From the NCBI GenBank assembly GCA_964017145.1, contig OZ024840.1, positions 2,480,001 through 2,544,000 on the forward strand: a DNA stretch of 64,000 nt, read 5' to 3'. The notes below the pieces were generated by a model. The model did not search any database and was not told the DNA's origin. It worked only from the letters and a program-made list of their open reading frames with translations. This stretch comes from Agrocybe praecox (Eukaryota; Basidiomycota; Agaricomycetes; Agaricales; Agrocybaceae). Each line of letters starts with the position of its first letter. The first letter of the stretch is position 1. Shown here piece by piece: positions 36,121 through 46,529 of this stretch. A program made the translations under genes and the position numbers.

Positions 36121-36257
36121 ATATAGAAGATAGATTCCCACGCATGCTTTAGAGTTAGATAGATATTCTTAGATTCATAGAGGTCATCTTATTCCCATAC
36201 TTTTAGTTTGATTGTCCATCCTTTTGAGCGCGCCTTCTCTTCTTCCTCGTATCCTCC

Positions 36258-37275
36258 ATGTCTCGATCCAAATCTCCCTCCATACAAGACCCTAATCACG
36301 GTATGCCCTGCTAACTCATTCACCACACATAACAACTTGCTCATAGTACGCTCTGGCACCACTAGCTCCTCCCCACACCATAGAACAAGGTAGTTTTACA
36401 TCCACACTGCTGGTTATTCCAACACACGCGAGCAGCTCGAATATTATCTACGACTCGTCTGGTCCCTCTAATCAGATTCAAAACGCCACAAACGACCAAA
36501 CAGGTTTCAGCCACAGTGTTTCCAATGTCGTCATACCCTTAAGAGCGAGTGAAAGCAGTGATATCTTCGATAACGTACAAGTCGAAAATGACGAAGATTA
36601 TTGTGACGAGCCAGAAACCCCACTGTCTGAAAATCCCTCTCCGACACGCAGTCGTACCACTAAGGTTCGGTTTAGGTCACGGGTCCGAATTACCTCAGGT
36701 ATAAGCAGAAGAAGAAAAGCGTCAAAGGAAGAGCAGCAAAAGGGGTACCTAACGTTATCGAGGAGTTCTTCCGACTTGTCTGGTTCTCCTTCGTCTTCCA
36801 TTTCCGCCCCCCTTCGTACAAATGCACAAGAAGAGGTCGGGAAGCCTGGCTGGGGTACCCTTGGACAGAGAGTTTCTATCTTTGCTCGAGGTAACGGGCC
36901 ACAGCGAAAAGTTGGGAGGGAGCAACGAGATATACGGAGTAAGAGTATGCGGCGGTCTAGTTACCCAAGAGTCATACATGTTGATAGTAATCAACACAAC
37001 GAGAGGACACCACTCATATCACACCAAGATGCAGAGGATGTTACGGGCGCAGATCAAGTCATCATCAGCGATGACGAACTTAGATATCATCTCGCAAGGG
37101 AAATCGACAAGATCTTCGGGCCATGGCCTAATCGACTGTTGAATCATCGTGTACGCGTATTTCTGTATAATATCTTGCGGATAATTGATCCAATCTTTGA
37201 TTGCAGTGGTGGTGGTGGCATATAGAACCTGTCGTCTGCTGCCAGTGTCTAACCGATTCCGACGACGAGGGTTGA
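36258..37275 (+). CDS. Uncharacterised disordered protein with Trp-rich, Cys-rich C-terminus
   Basis: ATG 36258 gives MSRSKSPSIQDPNH; a first intron and a second, 43-nt intron (gtagtttt..acgcgag) lead to SSNIIYDSSGPSNQIQN. The long third exon is Ser/Arg-rich (SENPSPTRSRTTKVRFRSRV, ISRRRKASKEEQQKGYLTLS), then KPGWGTLGQRVSIFARGNG and ISDDELRYHLAREIDKIFGP (an amphipathic helix). A last intron joins WPNRLLNHR to WWWWHIEPVVCCQCLTDSDD, ending EG. Four Trp in a row followed by CCQC near the stop is unusual and could be a short binding module. No domain recognised. About 300 residues. The alternative first exon in another frame lacks an ATG. Confidence 0.6.
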
Positions 37276-37425
37276 GGCATTTTTGCTATTTTTCTTGTTA
37301 TATGCACAACTGGCCATCTCACTTCGTCAACATTACCCATACCCCTTGTCTAATTGCATTTCCAGAACATGAGAATATATACACGACAGAATTTGACAAC
37401 CTCTAAGAACTGGTGGCGGCGTAGT

Positions 37426-38933
37426 CTATTTCTTGGGGATGACCATAGTTGGTGGTAAGGTGGTAATAGGAGGAAGCAAGCTTGCCGCTGTCTTGCGTGC
37501 ATTTTGTATGAGAAGTTGATCCATCACCACAATGGCCGCCATAGCCTCAACGATGGGAACGGCTCGAGGAACGACGCAAGGATCATGTCGCCCTCTGGCA
37601 GCCAGAGTCCCAGGGGTGCCATCATACTGGGCAGTTTCTTGAGCTTGAGAGATAGTTGCAGGCGATTTGAAACCAATTCTATAGAAAAATAATCAGATTT
37701 TTCGATGATCAGACAGTAAGCAAACGAGATTTTCAAGTACCTGAAATAGATGTTTTCTCCATTCGTGATACCACCTTGAATACCTCCACTCCAGTTGGAA
37801 GTAGTGCGAAGTCGGCCGGAGTCATCGCGAACGAAAGGGTCATTGTGTTTGCTTCCGGGAACTTCTGTTCCTCTGAATCCAGAACCAACTTCAAACGCTT
37901 TCGTGGCTGGGATAGATAACATTGCATGCGCAAGCTCGGCTTCAAACTTATCAAAGACAGGCTCGCCGAGACCAGCCGGTACATTGCGGATAACGCAGGT
38001 AACGGTACCTCCAATTGAGTCTTGAGCGTTTTTGGCGCGTATGATGCGCTGGAAAAAGTAACATAAGTTTCAAGAAAAATGACAATCATCGATCTATATG
38101 TTCATACCTGTGTCATCTTTTCTGATGTCTCAGCATGAGGACAGCGTGTGGTGAATTTATCGACTTCATCTCTGGTGATGGTCGATAAAAGTTTGACGAA
38201 ATCCTTGGATAAAGCATCCTCAACGTCATCTTCGTTTTCGTTGGGATCGACCGGCGTTAATGACGGAGGTGCCAATGTGGATGGGAGATGAATTTTCCCG
38301 ACAGAAGTGACAAATGCCACAATTTCGATACCATAGGCAATTTTGAGGTATTTTTCTGCAATAGCTCCTGCTGCGACGCGACCTAATGATTAAACGCATT
38401 TAGTCATCATGGTCTTAGTGTCAGAAGGAAAAAAATATACCAATAGTTTCGCGAGCGCTGCTCCTGCCTCCTCCACTGCTGGCTTTGATACCGTATTTTT
38501 CGAGATACGTGTAGTCGGCATGACTTGGGCGGGGGTACAGATCAGTTTCGGTATAGTCATGAGGCCGTTGGTCTTCGTTCTTTACTAGAAGAGCGATGGG
38601 TGTACCCAGCGTGACACCCATCTCTAATCCAGCCTGGAGATGAACAAGATCTTTCTCATTCCTCTGATATGCATCAGTTAATAAATGAAGCATGGCAGTC
38701 GGTGAAAAAACTCACGGGGGTAGTGAGGTCGCTCTGGCCGGGTCTTCGACGGCTTAGCTGGGTTTGGATGTCTTGGGGAGACAGCTCTAAGCCCTGAGTG
38801 ATTGTTTGAGAATTGGGTATCCTGAAAAGCAATCGAGACCTACAGGAGGGCATCCATCGATAATTGCCCCGACCGATGCACAGTGACTTTCGCCGTATGT
38901 GGTGACTCTGAAAAGTTTGCCAAAGGTTGACAT
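37426..38933 (-). CDS. ARO2: Chorismate synthase
   Basis: Converts EPSP to chorismate, the last shikimate-pathway step; needs reduced FMN. Spliced product starts [40 protein letters not shown] and [15 protein letters not shown]. After an intron it reads [40 protein letters not shown] and [12 protein letters not shown]. Mid part [20 protein letters not shown]; later [40 protein letters not shown] and [20 protein letters not shown]. The last exon ([40 protein letters not shown]) ends VIPKK at 37426. All family signatures are present. It is divergent from the Sap30-like gene (272 bp between starts). About six introns. Confidence 0.95.
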
Positions 38934-39205
38934 GATTATGCGTCTGCTATCTAGAGCTCCTTCAACTTTTTATTATTCGTTAAGAGATTTAGGGGCTCAC
39001 CTGAGGATGTGGTAGTTGGAAAGAAAGAGAGGGAGCGAAGAAGAAAGATTCAAATATAGCAGCGCAAGTAGTAATCTAATCGGGGCTCGTCCGTCCGGCC
39101 CTGTCGGCTTCGGATTTCGGAGCAATCAAAGTCCACTTTAGGAAAGTAACCCTCGCCTCGATCCGCGCATCCTCTTGAAATTACTCTCACCTCCTTCTGC
39201 TCACT

Positions 39206-39944
39206 ATGTCCGTCGCAACGCAGTCCAACTCCAGATCCCGTACACAAGCACGTAAGAAGGCAAACGATGATGCACCCTACTTTGGTCCACCCTCTTCCAA
39301 TGCTGGCCCTTCTAGTTTGAAACGACAAGCAGCTGACAAGGTCGACGGAGAACCACGAATGAAGCGCAAAAGGACAGAGCCTGCGAATTCCACTATAGCG
39401 AGTGGCAAGAAAGAAACCGTGGAAAGCGAACCGAGAAAGTGTCTCGTACGTGTCTTCGTCTCCTATGTCATGTGTGTGGCAGATAATGGTTAACGCGCGA
39501 AACCCTCGCCAGGTTGAATTTCAGAAAATGCCAACCAGCATGTTACACCGCTACATGGTGCAATTCAATATTGTACCGCGAGTGTATCCATCGCCACTTT
39601 CCATTGAGGACCCTCCTGCACCCTCATTCCTCGCCGATCTTGAATTACAACATGCGCGAGCCCCTAGTCCGCCAGCTTTAACTCCTGCGAACAGACCCCG
39701 ACGTGACCCCAAAGAATCCCAGACCAGACGCAGAAGCTCCCGGTTATTGGAAGAGGAGCCACGTACCCGTGTTCCTATACTCGCCGACGTCGCTGAACTG
39801 CACAATGTTATTGCAGGCATTGTAGAGCAACACTTTAGGGAGGTGACTACAATCAACGGTCGCGAAGAAGTGGACACCCTAGCAGCATTCATGTGTGCAG
39901 TAGAGAAATCGAAAAGCGGGAAGAATACGGGAATTACAACATAG
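39206..39944 (+). CDS. Sap30-like Sin3-binding protein
   Basis: Starts MSVATQSNSRSRTQARKKAN. A basic, disordered N-terminus with a likely nuclear signal (RMKRKR) ends in EPRKCL, then an intron. The next exon reads VEFQKMPTSMLHRYMVQFNI and VPRVYPSPLSIEDPPAPSFL, which resembles the Sap30 Sin3-binding segment (short helix with L/M-x-x-L-x-x-Y spacing). After a second charged stretch, VPILADVAELHNVIAGIVEQ, HFREVTTINGREEVDTLAAF and MCAVE form a last helix pair. Sap30 joins Sin3 to Rpd3-type histone deacetylase complexes. About 225 residues. Assignment rests on one short motif and general layout; it could be another nuclear adaptor. Confidence 0.5.
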
Positions 39945-40769
39945 CATCCCCCCAGGTGCCACCATACCACAACCAAATGTATGTCAGGACATATTTCGAG
40001 AAATGATATAATGACTGGTGTCTATTGAATCTCGTCTCCCTGGCTTTCGCAGGCCTTACCGAATCCAATCACACATGACCGACTCATTACCAAAAATGAC
40101 CAACTCTTTTCTTTGACGACTCCTGAGGCCTGAATCCCATGTCAACGTCTTGTAATTGAGAAACCTTTCAGAATACCGGCATTGGCGCTCAGGTGTTTTT
40201 TTATTGCTGCCTAAATCAACGTTCCAATGGCATTTTCGCAGAAACGCGTTTATAGATTAATTTATCAAACTTGGCAATTGCTAAGACCTTGATGATCGGG
40301 AAGATAACTTGGTTTCGTCCCGCACTGCATACTTACTTATATAAGTACATGGCTGTTGCCAGCTTGATCCTAGCTCGGCAAGCAGTCATTAATCATTCTC
40401 AATAGCCCCCGCCTTTTCATCCCCAGTTCTAGGATTATTCATTCCCTTTACTTCGTAAAAATCCTCGTAAAGTTTCCAACGAAACACATATCCCTTGACG
40501 ATCGCAAAAGCACCCCAAAAAGAATCAATTGTTGTAGCCTGCAGAGTCCAAATCTTCTCTTTCCTTCCTCCACTGGTCGTGTTACCCGAATCGGTATTCC
40601 TGTGGCAGCGCCGTGCGTTTCGCTTGTTTGTTTTACTTATACCCCTGGATGTCAACTCACTGATGAGTATTTATAGACCACTGTCCAGCCTTTAATAATA
40701 GTAGCTATACCATTCCAATCTTATTCTTTCTTTTCGACTTCTGTGAAGCACTGTCTTTCATCGCTCGTT
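39945..40769. other. Intergenic upstream of the secreted protein gene
   Basis: No supported gene. A 14-bp perfect palindrome TACTTATATAAGTA lies at 40334-40347 and encloses a TATA-like core. A minus-strand frame at 40389-40655 (with GRKEKIWTLQATTIDSFWGA) looks partly protein-like but has no ATG. CT-rich leader (CTTATTCTTTCTTTTCGACTT) around 40720-40740. Confidence 0.4.
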
Positions 40770-42203
40770 ATGAAGTTTACAAACATAATTTCGGCCGCTC
40801 TTGTCGTCATTCCATCCGTTTTATTGGTTTCTGCTACTCTCAATCACCGTCAAAATGATAAGGGCGGCGGAGCGAACAACGACAATGGTGATCCTCAAAA
40901 GTCTCTCAGTTAGTCCGAACAAGTTGGTTAGTAATTTACTTTTGAGCGCTAACTTTTTTTTCAAGCATTGGATCCCAAAGTTATAGCCAGCGGATTCGCG
41001 AATGACGGGCAAGACCAGCCAGAGGAAGGTTCGTTTAGGAGCATGTATAGTGCGTGCGTATGTGTCTAATACAGCCATGATGTTTTTATAGGGCAGGTCC
41101 CTTCTCTTACTTCGACAAATAATTTCATCAACTTTTGCTTGTTGTCACCAAACTTACCCATAACCAATGGACAGCAAATCACGACAGGATCTTGTAACCC
41201 CGCTCCTATTGGACTCATTCCTTCAGTAGACAAGATGCCCTCTGCCAAATTTACCAACCCGAAGAATGGCGACACTATTCCATCGTCAGCGGCCTTTACG
41301 ATCAGTATGGCCATTAAGAATCTTCAGACCGGATCATTCGTCAATGCCCAGAAGAATTACTTTGCCGCACCACAGCAATTGAATGGTGGCGGTACTATCA
41401 TTGGGCATTCGCATGTTGTCATTGAGACGTTAACATCGCTCACTCAAACGACCGCGACTGATCCTACAAAATTCTTATTTTTCAAGGTATATTTGTTATT
41501 CATTTCATTTTTTGATTTTATTGTTGACCTTGAGAGAAGGGGCTGAATGCTGTAGCTGCCAATGGAGTCCTTACAGCTGATGTGACAAGCGGCGTGCCTC
41601 CTGGCGCCTATCGACTTTGTTCAATCAATTCCTCCTCTAATCACCAACCTGCTATTGTACCAGTAGCTCAACATGGCTCGCTTGATGACTGTATATATGT
41701 GAGCTCCTATCATCTCCCGAATTGTGGAGTATATTAATGGGATACTGCAGTTCACCGCTACAGTTGGCGGAGCTAAGGCCGACGATGGAACGGCCAATGG
41801 CGGAAAAGATACCGGTGCTGGAGATGGTGCAAATAACGCAGCGGGCGATGGTGGAAACAAAGGCGCAGACAACGGTGCAGGAAACGGTGCCGATAATGGT
41901 GCAACCGATGGTGCTGATAAAGGAGCAGCCAATGGTGCTGATAAGGGAGCAGCCAATGGTGCCGATAATGGTGCAGCCAATGGTGCCGATAATGGTGCAG
42001 CCAATGGCGCTGATAAAGGAGCAGATAATGGTGCAGGAAACGGTGCAGATAATCTTGCAGCCAACAGCACCGATAATGCTGCAGGAGCTAATGGCGGCGC
42101 TAACCCTGGTACTGGCAATGGTGCCAATGCGAATAAGGCGCCCGCAGGTGCTAATAAAGGCGGGAAGGGTGGGGCCGGGGTCAGTACTTCTTCCTCAAAA
42201 TGA
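40770..42203 (+). CDS. Secreted protein with conserved core and Asn-Gly-Ala repeat tail
   Basis: Signal peptide MKFTNIISAALVVIPSVLLV. After two small introns the mature core reads LDPKVIASGFANDGQDQPEE, LTSTNNFINFCLLSPNLPIT, QITTGSCNPAPIGLIPSVDK, MPSAKFTNPKNGDTIPSSAA, GSFVNAQKNYFAAPQQLNGG, IIGHSHVVIETLTSLTQTTA and LCSINSSSNHQPAIVPVAQH. I recall close relatives in many mushrooms, sometimes annotated as ribosomal protein S17, which nothing here supports. The last exon adds about 145 residues of degenerate ADNGA/NGADKGA repeats, then a Ser-rich end. The core is stable and extracellular by prediction; function unknown. The repeat tail is encoded at 41770-42160. Confidence 0.75.
41810..42130 (+). 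repeat. In-frame tandem repeat encoding NGAD/ANGADKGA units
   Basis: Runs of about 12-24 nt built on GGTGCNGATAANGG and GCAGCCAATGG recur within the last exon of the secreted protein gene, sometimes as identical copies (GGTGCTGATAAGGGAGCAGC). Unit length is a multiple of three, so changes in number keep the frame. The mirrored open frame on the minus strand (APLSAPLAAP repeats) is a shadow. Confidence 0.8.
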
Positions 42204-42563
42204 GCAACACTTTTCTTATTAACGTTTGAACAACACAGCGAGGCAAAAAAGGTCGAGGAGGTCAATGAAAAACTGACTCCAAACCCGGATACTACTGCCA
42301 AGTACATAGCCTACTTTAGCTTCATCTTTAATGTGAAGTTACTATTATACCCTACATACCGAACCTATGGCGTCGCAAGATTGTTGATAGGAGTAATTTA
42401 TTATTCGAGCGATACGAGAGCGCACATGTTATAAGTGAAATAGTACTTGCTGGTTTGTGTCAATATGTCGGTTAACCGGCCCGTCGATAATTTGTTACTG
42501 TTCTGATCACACATTGGCTTTCCTCTTACAATAACTTCTCTCTTTTGTCCATCTCTTGAAAAC
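42204..42563. other. Intergenic between the secreted protein gene and GCN20
   Basis: The 3' flank and promoter region; no supported gene. The part 42236-42300 stays in a protein-like frame (EEVNEKLTPNPDTTAK) directly after the stop and may be read if an intron is used before the stop. Confidence 0.4.
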
Positions 42564-45500
42564 ATGTCGTCTGAGGACATCGCAGAAGAAATCAGATCGA
42601 GTTTTCCGGGAACTGAAGAAGTCATTGTTCAATACTTGGCTGGCTACCTCGTTGACGATGCCGGAGAAGAAGAAGACGTTTTGCATGTAGCTCAGGAAAT
42701 ACTCAAATCAGTCGCCGGCAACAGAGATGATGTATTGGAGAAGCTTATGTTGCGCTTGGGGGACCTACTGGAGGAGCAGCTAAATATTCGTCTGAAGAAC
42801 AAATCCCGACCCAAGCTGCAGAAGCTAGACAAAGTCATGGACATGAGCAAATCTCATCTATCAAGCACTATTGCATTATCTGAAGGAGTGGATTTAGAGT
42901 CGATCAATAAGGGAAAGTTAGTACTTCAACTTCTGTACATCGTGACTTCCTTATATTCAATACACTGAACGCAGAGCATCTCGTGTTGACGTCAAAAAAT
43001 TGGAAAAGCAAGAGGCAAAACTGAAGGTTAGTAAGACTATTCTTTAGTCGTGATGGACTCTGACAGGGATATCTAGGCTAAAATAGAGAAACGCTCCCGA
43101 AGAGACTTGTACGAAGGTTCCAAATTGCTTGATGCTCATAGAAAGCAGGTAGGAGGCTGCCTTCAGGGTTGAGTTGAATGCACTAGTTTGACACATGATG
43201 TAGCAAACATACGAGGAGATGTTCATGAAGGTACGAAGGGCCAATATGCTTTATGTCGCTGCATTTCTTACGGTCCACCTCATAGATCAATCCATTGGAA
43301 GCAAGTGCCGCTTCAAAGAACAAAAGCAAGGATATCCACCTCCCATCTATCGACGTCAACTTTGGATCGAATCGTATATTGTATGTGTGAACGGGTTGAT
43401 GCGCTGTGTGTCACCATGCTCAGTCGTATATCGACGATCTTTAGATCTGGCGCCCAACTTACTCTGGCTCATGGACGCCGCTATGGTTTGATTGGACGAA
43501 ACGGTATTTTTTTCCCGGTTTTATTATTAGCTGCCTTAATCCGCTCCATAGGTGTCGGAAAGTCAACGCTGTTAAGACAGATTGCTATGCGTGAAGTGCC
43601 CATCCCTGCTCACATCACTATCCTTTTTGTCGAACAAGAAGTTAGTTATTTTATTTTATGTTGGGCACTACCGATTGTATTCACCCTTCGCAGATCATTG
43701 GAGATGACACCACGGCGATAGACTCTGTCTTGAAGGCTGACGTGTGGCGTGACCATCTCATGAAAGAACAAGCCCTTTTGGATGCAAAGTTACTTGAGCT
43801 AGAAGCGGAAGGAGACGATAAACGATTCGAGGACGCCCGAGAAGAACTATCCTCCAGGCTGGCCGAAGTGCACGCCAGACTGTCTGACATGGATGCTGCA
43901 AGTGGCCCAGCTCGCGCAGCATCTCTCCTAGCCGGTTTGTTCTTGGGGTGAACAGTGAATAAATAGCTGATCTGTAAATAAATAGGTCTGGGTTTCGACG
44001 AATCTGATCAGCAAAGACCCACTAAATCCTTCAGTGGAGGTTGGAGGTAAGTTCCTCAAATACTTTCAGGTCAAAAATTCCTGACTGTCTTCGAAGGATG
44101 CGACTCGCGTTGGCTCGTGCCCTTTTCGTGAAGGTAGGCTTGGGTTATTTCTACAATATTAAATATATGTCTAAGTTTGATTCAACTGCCAGCCTGCTCT
44201 CTTGCTCCTGGATGAACCGTCCAATCACAGTAAATTTCTTTGTTATGTGCAAGGTTCCGACGTTTATGAAAATTTACACAGTCGATTTGAATGCTCTGGC
44301 TTGGCTGGAAGACTACCTTCAAACCTGGCCTGGAACTCTTCTCGTCGTGTAAGTCCACAAGAAATGAACGATCTAGAAAGACGTTCATTTAACTGACCCA
44401 TACGCAGATCTCACGACAGAGCTTTCTTGTGAGTGTTTCCATTTACCTGTCCTATTTTACGTTAACTATATTGACCCCAATTACCAGGGATGCTGTGGCT
44501 ACTGACATTGTTCATCAACATTCCGGACGTTTGGACTATTACAAAGGGTATACATTGCAATCCATCTTCCGACCTTCGATGCTCAGATAAACAATTTTTT
44601 AATAGAAACTTTACGCAATTCTATTCAACCAAATCAGAAAGGGACAAGAATCTGAGAAAAGAATACGATACCCAGATGGAATACAGGAAGCACCTGCAAG
44701 CTTTCATCGACCGATGGAGGTATAATGCAAATCGGGGTATGTTTTTTTTTGTGTTTTGATCTCAAGGCGGCGTCGTTTGAGCGTTGCGTTATTTCATTAC
44801 CATAGCTGCCCAGGCGCAAATGAAGATCAAAATCCTCGAGAAGGTATGTATGACGTTTTGATACCCGGGATGTCAAGGACAGATTTAATTCCTCGGATAG
44901 CTGCCAGACCTTCAACCTCCGGAGCAAGAAGAGACTGAGCAGTTCAAGTTAGTATTCACTCAGAATAATTTATGGATGACTCTCATTTTCATTTTCCATA
45001 GATTCCCTGAAACAGAGAAGATCTCACCACCACTTTTGCAAATGAACGAAGTGACTTTCGGATATACGCCAGATAAAATAATTCTGAAGAATATCAATTT
45101 CGACGTTGGCCTTGATTCCAGAGTCGCAATGGTTGGTGCAAACGGTGCAGGAAAGTCCACACTGTGAGATCACCCTGATTTTCTCCTTTTTCGCGACTAA
45201 AAGATTGATTAAAAGGATCAAAATTTTAACTGGTGAATTGAACCCCATGGGCGGACATGTGACAAGGAATGGCCGTTTGAGAATGTACGTCGTTCATAAT
45301 ATAGTCATTCATGCAGTTATTTAATCTGTAACTTGCAGCGGATATTTCGCTCAACATCATGTAGACTCATTGGATCCAAGCCTGAGTCCCGTCGCATTCC
45401 TCGCATCCAGATTCCCTGGAAGGACAGAACAAGAGTATCGACAACATCTCGGTAACTTCCAAATTAGTGGCATGACGGGGTGAGGTATTCGTAATGAAAA

Positions 45501-46078
45501 GTTGTTTTGTCTTTATCACTGATCTCTGTTATTTTCTTACTACAGATTGCAGTTGATTGGAACATTGAGTGGAGGACAAAAATCGCGTGTCGCCTTTGCT
45601 TTGCTCTCACTTCAAAAACCTCACATCTTACTTCTTGACGAAGTAAGCATTTCATTTATTCTCCCGGGATATATGCGGCTCACATTCATATTTTATAGCC
45701 TACCAATCATCTTGATATTGAGGTAACATTATAGTATCCTACTTATCTATACACATTCATTGATGTCAAAACGCAGGGTCTTGATGCCTTAATGACCGCG
45801 CTACAGACGTGGAATGGTGGTGTCATTATCATATCCCACGACGAGAAATTTATCACAACGGTCGCGAACCAAGTAAGTGATCCTTAAATGATTAAGAGGC
45901 GCTCTTAATGTTAAATTTTTAAAGCTTTGGGTTTGCGGAGATGGAACTGTAAAGAAGTTCATGGGCGACGTACAAAGTTACAAGGTATGTCCTTTCCTTT
46001 CTCTTGGATTACGACTCCCTGCTTACTTGCAACACTCGCTAGAATCTCATCGTCAGCAACATAAAAATGAAGCCTTGA
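42564..46078 (+). CDS. GCN20: ABCF-type ATPase Gcn20 (ABCF3 homologue)
   Basis: Cytosolic soluble ABC ATPase with two nucleotide-binding domains, partner of Gcn1 in sensing stalled ribosomes and activating Gcn2. The N-terminal helical region starts [20 protein letters not shown] and leads to [23 protein letters not shown]1: [20 protein letters not shown] (Walker A split by an intron), signature [17 protein letters not shown], Walker [21 protein letters not shown]. The ABCF linker contains [23 protein letters not shown]2: [20 protein letters not shown], signature [18 protein letters not shown], Walker [21 protein letters not shown], then [12 protein letters not shown]. It ends [13 protein letters not shown]. 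Many introns (over 15), some splitting motifs. ATP motifs all intact. Confidence 0.95.
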
Positions 46079-46529
46079 AAACATTGCATATATTATGTAC
46101 CTACTGCTATATAGTTTGTCCATTTTTTCTCGGCGTTGTGAGGCCTGAATAAACTGCATACCATGATCGTTAATGAGCCGATGCATCTATTCGATATCAC
46201 ATCCTACGGACATAGCGACTATGCTATCGTTCATCCCGCTTCACACCGTGGATCCTTTTGGATATTGACACCGAGTCTCTTGTCGTTTATATATATTGTT
46301 TACATAGTAAAAAGAAAGTCCTAATCGCGAGCCGGGACGGCTATATGTCCATTATGTCCATTGTAGCTCAGTTGCGAAAACATCAGTAAATAACGCGTCG
46401 GTCACGAGACCAGCGATCACTGTAAACTTCCATTTACGAGTAGGTCTGTCGGTTCCGTAATTGATACAACTTCTGATTCAACCACTTGCACATCGTCGCA
46501 CATTCAAAGGTACTTTGCCAGATTTTGTC
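46079..46529. promoter_or_regulatory. TOP2 promoter region with MCB-like box
   Basis: A 451-bp gap. ACGCGT (MluI cell-cycle box) sits at 46393-46398, 132 bp upstream of the TOP2 ATG, and the repeat ATGTCCATT occurs twice in a row near 46345-46362. MCB boxes drive G1/S genes in yeasts through MBF. Functional use here is inferred. Confidence 0.4.

Noticed and set aside
40389..40655. Minus-strand frame with WTLQATTIDSFWGAFAIV
   Set aside because: Partly protein-like, but no ATG and no upstream exon could be found.
41621..42307. Long minus-strand frame of APLSAPLAAP repeats
   Set aside because: It is the mirror of the in-frame NGAD repeat of the secreted protein gene on the plus strand.
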